DNA of 35,365 nt from Acidobacteriota bacterium (GTDB lineage Bacteria; Acidobacteriota; Thermoanaerobaculia; Multivoradales; JAHZIX01): the NCBI GenBank assembly GCA_034211275.1, contig JAXHTF010000052.1:1-35365 (forward strand). Reading direction: 5' to 3'. Positions 23,872-32,166 of the stretch are shown here, piece after piece. Position 1 is the first letter of the stretch. Each line of letters opens with the position of its first letter. Position numbers and translations under genes: made by a program. The notes below the pieces were generated by a model that worked only from the letters and a program-made list of their open reading frames with translations, was not told where the DNA came from and made no database searches.

Positions 23872-24376
23872 AGTCCTCCCGCAGAGTGCGCCGCAGCAGA
23901 TTGCGGCCCCGGTGCAGGTGTGTGCGAATGGTGTTCAGCGGTAGGTCGAGGGTTTCGCTGATCTCCTCGTATTTGAGCCCCTGGATCTCGCGCAGGATCA
24001 GCGCCGAGCGGTAGGGCTCCGGCGTCTTCGCCAGCGCCGCTTCCAGGTGTCGCCGGAAGCTTTTGGCGGCGGCGGCGCGGGCCGGGTCCGGTTGGTGGCC
24101 GGGGGTACGCTCCACCAGCTCCTCATCCGGCGCTTCGGCGACGGTGGCACGATAGGAGCGCCGCTGGCGCAGGCGGTCGATGCAGGCGTTGCGGGTCACC
24201 CGCCGCAGCCAGCCGCCGATGGAGCCGCCCTCCAGCTCGGTGCCGTGCTGCCAGAGCTTGATCAGGACCTCCTGAGTCACGTCGGCAGCCTCCTCCGGGT
24301 CGCGCAGAAAATAGCGCGCGAAGGTGTAGATGCGGTCTTTGTGCCGTTCTGCACGGCTTTGGAAGAGGTCTTCCAT
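23834..24376 (-). CDS. ECF-family RNA polymerase sigma factor
   Basis: This 180-residue protein has region 2 (about 10-75; YFLRDPEEAADVTQEVLIKLW and GGWLRRVTRNACIDRLR) and region 4 (about 110-165; PEPYRSALILREIQGLKYEEISETLDLPLNTIRTHLHRGR, in pieces YEEISETL and TIRTHLHRGR), with no region 3. That is the ECF pattern. GAGGTGAG directly precedes the ATG. It is first in a four-gene unit with anti-sigma factor and two DUF4252 proteins, and is likely held inactive by the next gene product. The promoters it reads cannot be deduced with confidence here. Confidence 0.94.
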   Translation of the reverse strand: MEDLFQSRAERHKDRIYTFARYFLRDPEEAADVTQEVLIKLWQHGTELEGGSIGGWLRRVTRNACIDRLRQRRSYRATVAEAPDEELVERTPGHQPDPARAAAAKSFRRHLEAALAKTPEPYRSALILREIQGLKYEEISETLDLPLNTIRTHLHRGRNLLRRTLREDYGYGQNDELYLH

Positions 24377-24505
24377 CTCACCTCTACGAACGATTGGCGC
24401 CGGAAGATAGTTTCAGCCGCTGTTGGAAGATGTGGCCCGATCCACTCCCGAGATTAACCGAATCCTCCGCAGCGCCGGGCGGCCGGTGGGCTCCGGGGCT
24501 AGGGC

Positions 24506-26245
24506 TCAGCCTTCGCGGGGCAGCCAGGCCCGGAGCAGGCGGCTCAGGTCTTCCTGGCGGTAGGGCTTGGTGAGGAAGTCGTCCATGCCGGCGGCGAAGC
24601 AGGCGTCGATCTGTTCGCGGATGGCGTTGGCGGTGATGGCGACGATGGGTATTCGGCGACCGGGATACTCCGCCGCGCGAATGCGCCGCGCCGCTTCGTA
24701 GCCGTCGACCTCGGGCATGCGGCAGTCCATGAGCACCAGGTCGAAGGTGCCCTCGTTTACCGCCTGGACCGCCTGGGCGCCGTCACCCACCACCTCCACC
24801 TCGAGGCCGAAGCTCTCCAGCTGGCGCTGCAGCACCAGCTGGTTGATCGGTTGATCCTCCGCCACCAACACCCGGAGCGTTCGATCCGTGCCGGTGAGCA
24901 TCGAGGGCCCCCGGGGGACCGGTTGCTCCAGCTCTTCATCCACCAGGCCGAGACCGGCGGTGAAGGTGAAAGAGCTGCCCTCACCGGGAAGGCTTTGGAG
25001 GGTGATGGTGCCCCCCATGAGCTCCACCAGCCGCCGGCAGATGGCCAGGCCGAGGCCCGTACCGGTGGTCCCCCGAATGCCGGGATTGGCCTGGAAGAAG
25101 GGTTCGAAGAGGAGCCTCTGGATCTCCGGCGGGATGCCGGTGCCGGTATCCCGGACCTCGAACGTGCAGCGGGCCCGGGTGCCGTCCCCCACCGGTTCCG
25201 GCGGATGGGCGAGGACCTCTACCGTTCCGCCGTGGGTGTGCTTGATGGCGTTCTCCGTGAGATTGACCAGGACCTCCTGGAGCCGGATGCTGTCTCCCAG
25301 AAGCCGCGGCGGAAGGTTGGCGGCAAGGCGCACTCGTAGATCCGTTCCCGCCTGCCTCGCCCGGTCACCGAGGAGGCTGGTCAGCGCCGTTTCGAGCTCA
25401 CGCACCTCGAACACCGACTCTTCCAGCACCACCTGTCCCGCTTCCACCTTGGAGAGGTCGAGGACATCGTGGAGCAGCCGGTGCAAGGTGGTGGCGGTCT
25501 CCTGGAGCAGGTTGACGTAGTCCGGGGCGGAGCCCGCAAGCTGCTCTTCCGCCAGCAGGCCGCAGAGCCCGATGATTCCGTGGATGGGGGTGCGCAGCTC
25601 ATGGCTGATGTTCGCCAGGAACTCGCTCTTGGCCTGGTTGGCGGCCTCCGCCCGCTCCTTGGCCTCGCTCAGAGCTTCGGCGATGCGGCGCCGTTCCGCT
25701 ACTTCTTGGGCGAGCTCCCGGGTGCGCCGCTGGACTTCCTCTTCGAGGCGCCGGTGGGCGTCCCGCAAGACCTCTTGCGCCTGCCGTTGGGCGGTGATGT
25801 CGCGGGTGGCGCCGAGCACCAGGCGGCCGCCGTCGGGCTCATCCTGGACCAGCATCCGCTCGTGCAGCCAGCGCACCTCGCCGTCCTTGCGCAGGATGCG
25901 GAACTCCATCTCCGACGCCCCTAGAGGACCGTCCACCCGGGCGAGGGTTCGCTCCAGGTCGTCCGGGTGCACCAGCCCCTTCCGGCCCATGGCCTCGAAC
26001 TCTTCCGGGGAAAACCCGGTGAGGGTTTCGAAGGAGTCGTTGACCCACAGCCGGGTCTCGTCGCCTTCGGCGGAGGACCAGCGCGCCCAGCAGCAGTCGG
26101 AAATGAGCTCCGAGAGGAGCTTGAATCGGGCTTCGCTGCCGCGGATCTCCCGCTGCTCCGCGGTCATCCTTTCGAGCCGCTCCTCGAGGTGACGGATCCG
26201 CTGGTGGAGAGCTTCTGTCGAAGCGACTGATTCTTGATCGCCCAT
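24506..26245 (-). CDS. Cytoplasmic hybrid histidine kinase (PAS-HisKA-HATPase-REC)
   Basis: From ATG 26245 this is about 579 residues. Order: a coiled coil (about 10-35), a PAS domain with PAC (40-155; ETLTGFSPEEFEAM, RILRKDGEVRWLHERML), a second coiled coil (160-208), HisKA with phospho-acceptor H215 in ANISHELRTPIHGI, and a HATPase domain (N-box ENAIKHTHGG, G-box DTGTGIPPEIQ and GTGLGLAICR). A receiver with the phospho-acceptor Asp in LVLMDCRMPEVDG ends the protein. There are no membrane helices. The frame opens at GTG 26290, but neither start has a clear ribosome-binding site. No Hpt protein or response regulator is adjacent, so its downstream partner is elsewhere. Confidence 0.88.
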   Translation of the reverse strand: MGDQESVASTEALHQRIRHLEERLERMTAEQREIRGSEARFKLLSELISDCCWARWSSAEGDETRLWVNDSFETLTGFSPEEFEAMGRKGLVHPDDLERTLARVDGPLGASEMEFRILRKDGEVRWLHERMLVQDEPDGGRLVLGATRDITAQRQAQEVLRDAHRRLEEEVQRRTRELAQEVAERRRIAEALSEAKERAEAANQAKSEFLANISHELRTPIHGIIGLCGLLAEEQLAGSAPDYVNLLQETATTLHRLLHDVLDLSKVEAGQVVLEESVFEVRELETALTSLLGDRARQAGTDLRVRLAANLPPRLLGDSIRLQEVLVNLTENAIKHTHGGTVEVLAHPPEPVGDGTRARCTFEVRDTGTGIPPEIQRLLFEPFFQANPGIRGTTGTGLGLAICRRLVELMGGTITLQSLPGEGSSFTFTAGLGLVDEELEQPVPRGPSMLTGTDRTLRVLVAEDQPINQLVLQRQLESFGLEVEVVGDGAQAVQAVNEGTFDLVLMDCRMPEVDGYEAARRIRAAEYPGRRIPIVAITANAIREQIDACFAAGMDDFLTKPYRQEDLSRLLRAWLPREG

Positions 26246-26565
26246 GATTCGACCGCACCGGAGGAAGACCGGGATCCTCCAATCTTCCACAAAATGGGGG
26301 AGGTGTCTGAGTCTAGCCCTTTTTTGTCCTTGGAGAAAACTCTTGCTGGAGGAAGGCTCGCTGATAGGGGTAAGGGTGTTGCTTGAAGACTACGACGAGA
26401 AGGCGAAGAGACGGACCGGTCGTCTCTCCGGGGGCGGTGGGTGGAAACAAGGATACTGAGGGGGGAAGTTTGCCGTCGTCGCCGGTGGCGTTGAAGCGAT
26501 CCGCCGGCGTTGCGGCGAGATGTCGGACGGGGGTGAGTGGACCGGTAGGCGGTGCTGTCGATGAC
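26246..26565. other. Gene-free intergenic region before the repeat block
   Basis: Between the histidine kinase start and the 14-bp repeats I find no gene with a recognisable domain. It should hold the promoters for the kinase (minus) and the TPR-CHAT operon (plus), but no near-consensus -35/-10 pair stands out. A T-rich run lies at about 26318-26327. Confidence 0.35.
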
Positions 26566-26621
26566 AGGCCGTCCAAGCTAGGCCGTCCAAGCTAGGCCGT
26601 CCAAGACAGGCCGTCCAAGAG
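26566..26621. repeat. Four 14-bp tandem repeats before the TPR-CHAT gene
   Basis: Four consecutive 14-bp units share the invariant core AGGCCGTCCAAG and differ only in the last two bases (CT, CT, AC, AG), at 26566, 26580, 26594 and 26608. The final unit runs directly into the AGGAGG at 26620-26625. The block thus lies in the probable 5' leader of the TPR-CHAT message. It may be a binding array or a slippage-prone tract. Confidence 0.85.
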
Positions 26622-26625
26622 GAGG
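26620..26625 (+). promoter_or_regulatory. Ribosome-binding site suggesting a non-AUG start for TPR-CHAT
   Basis: AGGAGG is the only strong site before the TPR-CHAT gene. The frame is open from just after TAG 26579-26581, yet no ATG, GTG or TTG occurs in frame before GTG 26708. The codons in reach are ATT 26627 and CTG 26630 (4 bp spacing). Starting at CTG 26630 adds a basic N-region (RRRFF) and completes the signal peptide WRSLGLSVLVTVALLGASG. Confidence 0.5.
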
Positions 26626-26707
26626 GATTCTGCGTCGTCGATTCTTTTGTCTGGAGATCGAGCCTCGAAGCCGCTGGGCCTGGCGGAGCCTCGGGCTGTC
26701 GGTTCTG

Positions 26708-29479
26708 GTGACCGTGGCGCTCCTCGGGGCCTCGGGCCTGCCGGCGGAGCCCTTGGCGCTGACCTCGTGTCTGGAGCTTTTGCAAGCGGCACCGCAAGAC
26801 CGGGAATCCTCCCGATGTCTTGTGCAGGTGGTCAATGGCGGGCACCCGGAGCTGCGCGCCGCCGCCATCGAGGCGTTGGAGGCTCTGCACCGCCAACACC
26901 CCGGTGAGCCCTGGCCGATGTACTACCTGGCGGCTTTGGAGTGGCCGCTACGCACCGCTCGGGTGGCGGAGCTCTATGCCCGGGCGGCGGAGCGGTTGGA
27001 GCAGCGGCGGGATTGGGACGGCGAGGCTTCGGCGCGGGCCTCCCGGGCCCGCTATCTCGACCTCATCGGCGAGGCGGACGCGGCGGCGGAGGAGCTGGTC
27101 CGGCTGCGGCACGCCGCGGAGCGTTCCGCCGAGCCCTCGGCGTTGCTGCGCTACAGCCTCGCGGAGGCGTCCCATCAGGTGATCGCCGGCGGGGATTTGG
27201 AGTACGCCCTGGCGCTCTTGGAGCGGCATCGCAGCGAGGTCGAGGAACCCTCGGAGCTGCCCGAGAGAACTCGATCCCTGTGGCTGCACGGCGTTTCCAC
27301 GGTGCTCTACGAGTTGGGCCGGTTCCGGCAGGTGGACGAGATCCTCGAGCAGCTGGAGGGCCTCGCCCGGCGCTCCGGGGATGTGGGCACCGAGGGGGCC
27401 ACGGCGTACCGGCGGGCCGCCTTGTTGGCGGCCTCGAGGCGGCCGTCGGAGGCGGTGGCGGCGCAGGTCGAGGAGCTGGCTCGGCGGTCGCTGGAGCTGA
27501 CCCGCCGCACCGGTGCCGTGGCCAACCAGGCCCAGGCCCATCGGCTGCTGGGGCAGCTGCTACCCGGGGAAGAAGGCCGCGGTCATCTGGACCGCTGCGT
27601 CGAGCTGGCCTCCGGGCTGCCCGGTGGAGACTCTTTGGAAGCGCTGTGCTTGGAGGCCCTGGTGCTGTCGCTGGCGGCGGAGAAGGAGGCGTCCGAGGAG
27701 CTGCTTCTGGGGCTGCTGGAGCGGGCCGCGGAGGCGGCGGAGCGAGCCGGTGATCCTTGGTCCAGGCTCTTCGTACGGCAGGCGCGCGCTCGTACCCTGT
27801 GGCTCTTGAGTGACCGGAAGGCGGGCCTCGAGGAGAGGGCGCTGGAGGAAGGGTTGGCGGTGCTCGGTGAGATCGAGACTCTGCGGGCGGCCCAGCGCAA
27901 CAAGACCGGCCGGGCGGAGTTCTTGGACGTCTGGTGGGAGCCCTACCAGTGGCTCGCCGGAGAGCTTCTGGGAGAGGGTGAGAACCAGCCGTCGCGGGAG
28001 AATCTGGAGCACGCCTTCGCCATCGTCGAGCGGATGCGCGGGCGCACGCTCTTGGAGACCTTGGGGCCGGAGGTCTCGGCCTTGCTGGAGCCGGAGCTGG
28101 AGCCGGAGGCGGGCTTTGACGGGCGCCTTGAAGGGGGCTTTGACGGAGACTTTGATGGGGGCTTTGCGGATCTCGCCGCGGTCGAGGCCCACCTGGAGGA
28201 AGACGAAGCGTTGCTCTCCTATCAAGTCTCTCTCTGGCGGGATCTCTACCGCCGCCCCGCCGGCGGCGCCTGGGTGACGGTCTCCACTCGCCAGGGCACG
28301 CGGGTCTATCCGTTGCCGGACCGCCGGGAGATCGAGCCGGTGCTGGAGCGCCAGCTGGGTCTGGAGCATCCGGTGGCGACGCCCGACCATCTGTTGCAGC
28401 TTCATCACCAGCTGCTGGCCCCGGTGCTGGGGGAGTTGCCGGATGGCATCCGCCGCCTGATCCTGATCCCCGACGGGGTCCTGCACCGCGTACCCTTTGC
28501 CCTGCTGCGCTCCACCGAGGCTTCCGAAAGCTCCCTGGTGGTGGACTATCAGCTCTCCTACGTGCCGTCGGCGACCCTGTGGCTGCGCTGGCGGACGCGG
28601 CCGGTGGCGGGGGCCGCGGCCCCGGCTCTGGTGCTGGCGGACCCGCTCCTGCCCGCCGGGGAATCCACCGCCGATTCCCAGGCCCCGACGCAGACCCCGG
28701 TCGAAGCGCAGGATGGGGCGGCTACCCTGCGCGGCCGGGAGCTGGGGCCGCTGCCCTACGCCCGGCGGGAGGGACGAGACATCCTGCAGCGACTGTCCGG
28801 TGGCGGGACCGGCCGACTGCTCCTCGGTGCCGAGGCTTCCGAGAGCTTCCTCAAACAGCACCCGCATCTCGCCCAGTATTCGCTGCTGCATTTCGCCGCC
28901 CACGCTTTGGTGGACGTTCTGCAGCCGAGCCGGTCGGCGCTGATGTTGGCGCCCGGGGACTCGCAGGAGGACGGCCGGCTGGAGCCGGAGGAGATTGTCG
29001 GCCTCGACCTGTCGGGGCGATTGGTGGTGTTGGGAGCCTGCGACAGCGCCGCCGGCCAGGTGTTGCGGGGGGAGGGGACCATGAGCCTGGCCCGGGCGTT
29101 CTTCGAGGCCGGGGCTCATACCGTGGTGGCGAGTCAGCGGCCGCTGCCGGATCTCGAAACCTCCCGTCTTTTCAACGCCTTCTACCAGCACCTGGCGGAG
29201 GGATTCAGCGTAGGCGAAGCCCTGGCCCAGGCCCAGCGGGAACGCCTGGTCGCCGGCGCCGACCCTCGCGGCTGGGGGGCCCTGGTGGTGCTCGGTGACG
29301 CGTCCCTGGTGCCCTTCCCCGGCGGGCTCGAGGCCGCCCCGGGTCGCCCTGGCGCTGGGTTCTCGGGTCTGGGGACGCCAGGGTTCGGGTTGCTGGCTCT
29401 GGGACTGCTGGCCCTGGTGGTCTGCCTAGTGTTGGCCGGGCTGGTGGTGGTGAAGCGATTGCGCCGCCGGCCGGGATGA
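26708..29479 (+). CDS. TPR-CHAT caspase-like protease, probably exported and anchored
   Basis: Counted from GTG 26708 this is 923 residues. TPR-like helical repeats fill about 25-455. A Gly-Phe-Asp-Gly repeat linker follows (469-488), then a CHAT domain (about 560-880) with catalytic-type His in LLHFAAHA (H732) and Cys in VVLGACDSA (C778). A C-terminal membrane helix (about 893-915) ends in KRLRRRPG. The upstream frame adds a basic region and completes a signal peptide, so the true start is probably the non-AUG codon near 26627-26630. That predicts an extracytoplasmic protease held by its C-terminal helix, with basic tail inside. The stop overlaps an ATG of the beta-barrel frame. CHAT proteases cleave partner proteins; the target here is unknown. 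Confidence 0.85.
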   Translation: MTVALLGASGLPAEPLALTSCLELLQAAPQDRESSRCLVQVVNGGHPELRAAAIEALEALHRQHPGEPWPMYYLAALEWPLRTARVAELYARAAERLEQRRDWDGEASARASRARYLDLIGEADAAAEELVRLRHAAERSAEPSALLRYSLAEASHQVIAGGDLEYALALLERHRSEVEEPSELPERTRSLWLHGVSTVLYELGRFRQVDEILEQLEGLARRSGDVGTEGATAYRRAALLAASRRPSEAVAAQVEELARRSLELTRRTGAVANQAQAHRLLGQLLPGEEGRGHLDRCVELASGLPGGDSLEALCLEALVLSLAAEKEASEELLLGLLERAAEAAERAGDPWSRLFVRQARARTLWLLSDRKAGLEERALEEGLAVLGEIETLRAAQRNKTGRAEFLDVWWEPYQWLAGELLGEGENQPSRENLEHAFAIVERMRGRTLLETLGPEVSALLEPELEPEAGFDGRLEGGFDGDFDGGFADLAAVEAHLEEDEALLSYQVSLWRDLYRRPAGGAWVTVSTRQGTRVYPLPDRREIEPVLERQLGLEHPVATPDHLLQLHHQLLAPVLGELPDGIRRLILIPDGVLHRVPFALLRSTEASESSLVVDYQLSYVPSATLWLRWRTRPVAGAAAPALVLADPLLPAGESTADSQAPTQTPVEAQDGAATLRGRELGPLPYARREGRDILQRLSGGGTGRLLLGAEASESFLKQHPHLAQYSLLHFAAHALVDVLQPSRSALMLAPGDSQEDGRLEPEEIVGLDLSGRLVVLGACDSAAGQVLRGEGTMSLARAFFEAGAHTVVASQRPLPDLETSRLFNAFYQHLAEGFSVGEALAQAQRERLVAGADPRGWGALVVLGDASLVPFPGGLEAAPGRPGAGFSGLGTPGFGLLALGLLALVVCLVLAGLVVVKRLRRRPG
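28112..28171 (+). repeat. In-frame 24-bp repeats encoding GFDG units
   Basis: Two and a half units of eight codons encode GFDGRLEG, GFDGDFDG and GFAD between the TPR and CHAT parts. The DNA repeats GGGGGCTTTGACGG-like segments. A preceding LEPELEPE stretch is also repetitive. A multiple-of-three unit preserves the frame, as expected for a flexible linker that can vary in length. Confidence 0.7.
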
Positions 29480-29562
29480 TGGGCTGCTCCGCGATCTCTG
29501 CCTTCCGAGAAGTCTGCCCCCCGCGAATCTTGCCCCCCGTAGAACCGAAAAGGAGAAAGCCC

Positions 29563-30657
29563 ATGGGCCTAGGAACGGCTGCGAGGATGCTCGAGGGATT
29601 GAGTTGGCGTTGGTGGCGGACAATGTTGGCCCTGTGGCGCAAGAGCTATCTGCTGTTGCTGATCCTCGGCTGGGGCGTCGTCAGCGCCGGGCCGGCGGCA
29701 GGACAGTCGATCCACTGCGAGGACGCTCTTCGCGACGGCGACGACGTCGTTCTGGAAGTGGGGATGTCATGCCCGGACGGAACCGGCCCCACCGACTTCA
29801 CCTTCCGGCCCGTCGATCAGCCCCTGGGCGGTTCCCCGGGTGGGGCGCCCGGCAGTACGTGGTATCCGGTAGAGGACGTCAAATCGGCCTCCGGTTCGGC
29901 CTACTCCCAGCGCGGTGTCATCGTGATCCCGTCGATGGTCTCGCCGGAGCGAGTCGAGTCGGCCTGCGAGGCCGGTGAGCGCTTCCTCAGCGAGATCTGC
30001 GAGGTCTACGCCCGCTGTGAGCGGGCCGATCCCTTCGCCGTCTACGAGACCCGGCTGGAAGTCGGGGCCCGGGTCGAGCTCGACTGTGACAAGCAGTACA
30101 CCACCGACGGCATCCACGACCCGTCCATCCTCGTGGACCCCGGCCCCGGCAGCGGTCCGCCCATCCCGCCCTCCGTCGGGATCTTCACCAGCTTCAACCT
30201 GGATGATGCGGTGGTCGACCAGGAGGCGCTGTTCGGAATTCGATTCGGATTCGGCCTGTCCAGCCGCTCGTCGGTGGAGGCCGTCGCTGCAGTGGGGCAG
30301 GGGAAGCGCTCCGGCGACCCTTTCAACGGCGACCCTTCCAGCGGTGACTTCGGGGGCGATGAGCAGCCCGCCGCAGAGGGTGACGTCGTCACGGCCGACC
30401 TGCTCTGGGTGCGCCGCTGGGGGAGGACGGAGAATCGCTTCCGAGGCTTCTTCTTCGCCGGACCGGGGTGGCGTTTCGAGGGCGGTGATCTGGACAGCGA
30501 CACCTTCGCCCCGTCCGCCGGCTTGGGAGTGGAGATCCCGTTCAGCGACCGCTGGTATCTCGACGCCCGGATCGCCGGGCGCTGGCTGGAGAACCGGCCG
30601 GAAGACCAGTGGGTCACCGAGGCCCAGGTCGGAGTCAGCTATCGCTTCGGCCCGTAG
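29563..30657 (+). CDS. Outer-membrane beta-barrel-like protein
   Basis: From ATG 29563 this is 364 residues. An AAGGAG 11-16 bp upstream decides the start, although the frame is open to ATG 29476, which overlaps the TPR-CHAT stop. A long basic N-region precedes a signal core (KSYLLLLILGWGVVSAGPAAGQS). A Cys-containing domain follows (about 50-190, four or more cysteines), then a barrel-like C-terminus of alternating strands (VGIFTSFNLDD, FGIRFGFGLSSRSSVEAVAA, FRGFFFAGPGWRFEG, WYLDARIAGRWLE) ending in VGVSYRFGP. It is probably co-transcribed with the TPR-CHAT gene and may be its outer-membrane partner, but that link is inference. I do not recognise a specific family. Confidence 0.7.
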   Translation: MGLGTAARMLEGLSWRWWRTMLALWRKSYLLLLILGWGVVSAGPAAGQSIHCEDALRDGDDVVLEVGMSCPDGTGPTDFTFRPVDQPLGGSPGGAPGSTWYPVEDVKSASGSAYSQRGVIVIPSMVSPERVESACEAGERFLSEICEVYARCERADPFAVYETRLEVGARVELDCDKQYTTDGIHDPSILVDPGPGSGPPIPPSVGIFTSFNLDDAVVDQEALFGIRFGFGLSSRSSVEAVAAVGQGKRSGDPFNGDPSSGDFGGDEQPAAEGDVVTADLLWVRRWGRTENRFRGFFFAGPGWRFEGGDLDSDTFAPSAGLGVEIPFSDRWYLDARIAGRWLENRPEDQWVTEAQVGVSYRFGP

Positions 30658-30696
30658 CTAGCACCCGGTAGCTGGCACCCAGTAGCTAGCAGCCGG
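30655..30696. repeat. Three 14-bp tandem repeats after the beta-barrel gene
   Basis: TAGCTAGCACCCGG, TAGCTGGCACCCAG and TAGCTAGCAGCCGG follow each other without gaps. The first unit begins with the TAG stop codon of the barrel gene. Each holds the near-palindrome GCTAGC. They lie in the 51-bp convergent gap before the MFS gene and do not form an obvious terminator. Confidence 0.8.
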
Positions 30697-30708
30697 GATT
30701 GGGAACCT

Positions 30709-31953
30709 TCAAGCTCCAGCCCTAGCCCCAGCAGGCTCCGCCAGGGAGGCTTCCGGCTGCCGGGGCAGGGTGGTGCCGAGGAGCAGGGCGACGGTGGTGA
30801 GGGTGACCAGGGCACACAGGACGTAGTGGCCGGCGAAGCCCAGATGAGCGGCGCTGAAGCCCGAGAGGGCGGTGCCCGCCAGCGGGCCGAAGGCGCTGAG
30901 GGATTGCTGCAGCGTGAAGTCGGTGGCGGCGGAGCGTTGGGAGCTGGCGTCCATCATGCTGGTGTAGAGGGCGGTGGTGGCCATGCCGCCGGTGAAGGCC
31001 ATGACGAAAGCGGCGACGCCCAGCAGCCAGATCTGGCCGCCGACGGCGAGGACGTAACCGCCGGTGGCCGCCGCCTGCAGGGTGGCGAAGGTGGTGAGGG
31101 CGCGGCGGCGTTCCAGCCGCTGGGCCAGCACGCCGCCGAGGAGCGCTCCGCCGAGGGCGCCGGCGGCGTAGATCATGCCGGAGATCCAGCCGATGGTGGC
31201 GAGGCCGACGCCGAGATCCACCATCATCTGGTTGAACACGTAGGTGGCCATGGTCTCGCCGGTGCGGAAGAGCACCACCACGGCGCTCCAGCGCAGGGAG
31301 CCGGAACGGCGGAAGAAGCGCACCAGGTTGGCCATGCCCAGGCCTTCGATCTGGGGGTCCCTCGTCACCGGTTCCGGATAGCGCGCGGCGGGCAGCAGCG
31401 GTAGGGTGAGGAAGGCCGCCATGGCCAGCACCGCCACCGTCCAGCCGAAGCGGCTGAAGATCACCAGGATCAATCCACCGCCGAGGATCTGCCCCAGGTA
31501 GTAGCCGCCCACCTGGAGGCCGTTGCCGAGGCCTCGCTCCCCCCGCCGCAGGATGGTCACCGCCAGCCCGTCGGAAGCGATGTCCTGGGTCGCCGCCAGC
31601 AGCATGAAGAGGGCCGAGACCCCGATCACCAGAGGCAGCTGGGTGCCCAGATCGAGGAAGGCCAGAACGCTCACCATGATCACCGCAGCGCCCTGCAGCG
31701 GCGTGACCCAGGAAAGATACCGCCGCCGGCCCGGCGACCAGCGGTCCAGGAGCGGCGCCCAGAGGAATTTGATCAGCCACGGGAAGGCGATGGCGCTGAA
31801 CAGGCCGACGTTCTCCAACGACAGCCCGGAGCGGCGCAGGATCACCGGCATGGCGGTGAGGAAGAAGCCCAGGGGGATGGCCTGGGAAACATAGAGGGCG
31901 AGGAGCAGGAAAAGCTTGTCGTTGCGGCGGGGCCTGGGGGTGCTGGAGGTCAT
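30709..31953 (-). CDS. MFS transporter (AmpG/PAT-like)
   Basis: This 414-residue protein has about twelve membrane helices (YVSQAIPLGFFLTAMPVIL, LPLVIGVSALFMLLAATQDIASDGLAV and so on). The ATQDIASDG motif in helix 4/5 and the LDRWSPGRRRYLSW loop between helices 2 and 3 are typical of the AmpG / acetyl-CoA transporter (PAT) branch, which includes muropeptide and some siderophore importers. I chose ATG 31953 for its normal N-terminus (MTSSTPRPRRNDKLF); the frame is open to 32034. GAGAG precedes it weakly. No neighbour indicates its substrate, and it is inner-membrane. Confidence 0.87.
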   Translation of the reverse strand: MTSSTPRPRRNDKLFLLLALYVSQAIPLGFFLTAMPVILRRSGLSLENVGLFSAIAFPWLIKFLWAPLLDRWSPGRRRYLSWVTPLQGAAVIMVSVLAFLDLGTQLPLVIGVSALFMLLAATQDIASDGLAVTILRRGERGLGNGLQVGGYYLGQILGGGLILVIFSRFGWTVAVLAMAAFLTLPLLPAARYPEPVTRDPQIEGLGMANLVRFFRRSGSLRWSAVVVLFRTGETMATYVFNQMMVDLGVGLATIGWISGMIYAAGALGGALLGGVLAQRLERRRALTTFATLQAAATGGYVLAVGGQIWLLGVAAFVMAFTGGMATTALYTSMMDASSQRSAATDFTLQQSLSAFGPLAGTALSGFSAAHLGFAGHYVLCALVTLTTVALLLGTTLPRQPEASLAEPAGARAGA

Positions 31954-32154
31954 GAATCTCTCGGGGAAGGTGTCAGCTTGTTGTACGAGTCCAGGGACGG
32001 GGAGTTGCTTCGTTGGTTGTCGGAAAAACAACACGGTAGGCCCTGCAAGTTGCGGAATCTAACATCTTTCGATCGGGCATTCTCAAACCGTTCTGGTAGA
32101 TTGATCAGAATATGAGTGGGTTGTTTAAAGCATCAAGGGTTGACTAGAGGTTTC

Positions 32155-32160
32155 AGGAGG
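32155..32160 (+). promoter_or_regulatory. Ribosome-binding site fixing the Cache kinase start at GTG 32167
   Basis: AGGAGG lies 6 bp before GTG 32167, the ideal distance. The frame is open up to GTG 32116, but that codon has no site. This decides the shorter start. Confidence 0.75.
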
Positions 32161-32166
32161 CTTCGG

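Noticed and set aside
24389-24414. ECF-type promoter GAAACT-N16-CGTT before the sigma gene
   Set aside because: The -10 element would be about 12 bp from the start codon, leaving no room for a leader containing the GAGGTGAG ribosome-binding site.
27560-29191. Minus-strand open frame of 543 codons
   Set aside because: It lies antisense within the TPR-CHAT gene, whose catalytic motifs are in the other strand; composition is shadow-like.
32112-32147. 11-codon open frame (ATG to TAG) before the Cache kinase
   Set aside because: It lacks a ribosome-binding site and any amino-acid bias that would suggest a regulatory leader peptide.
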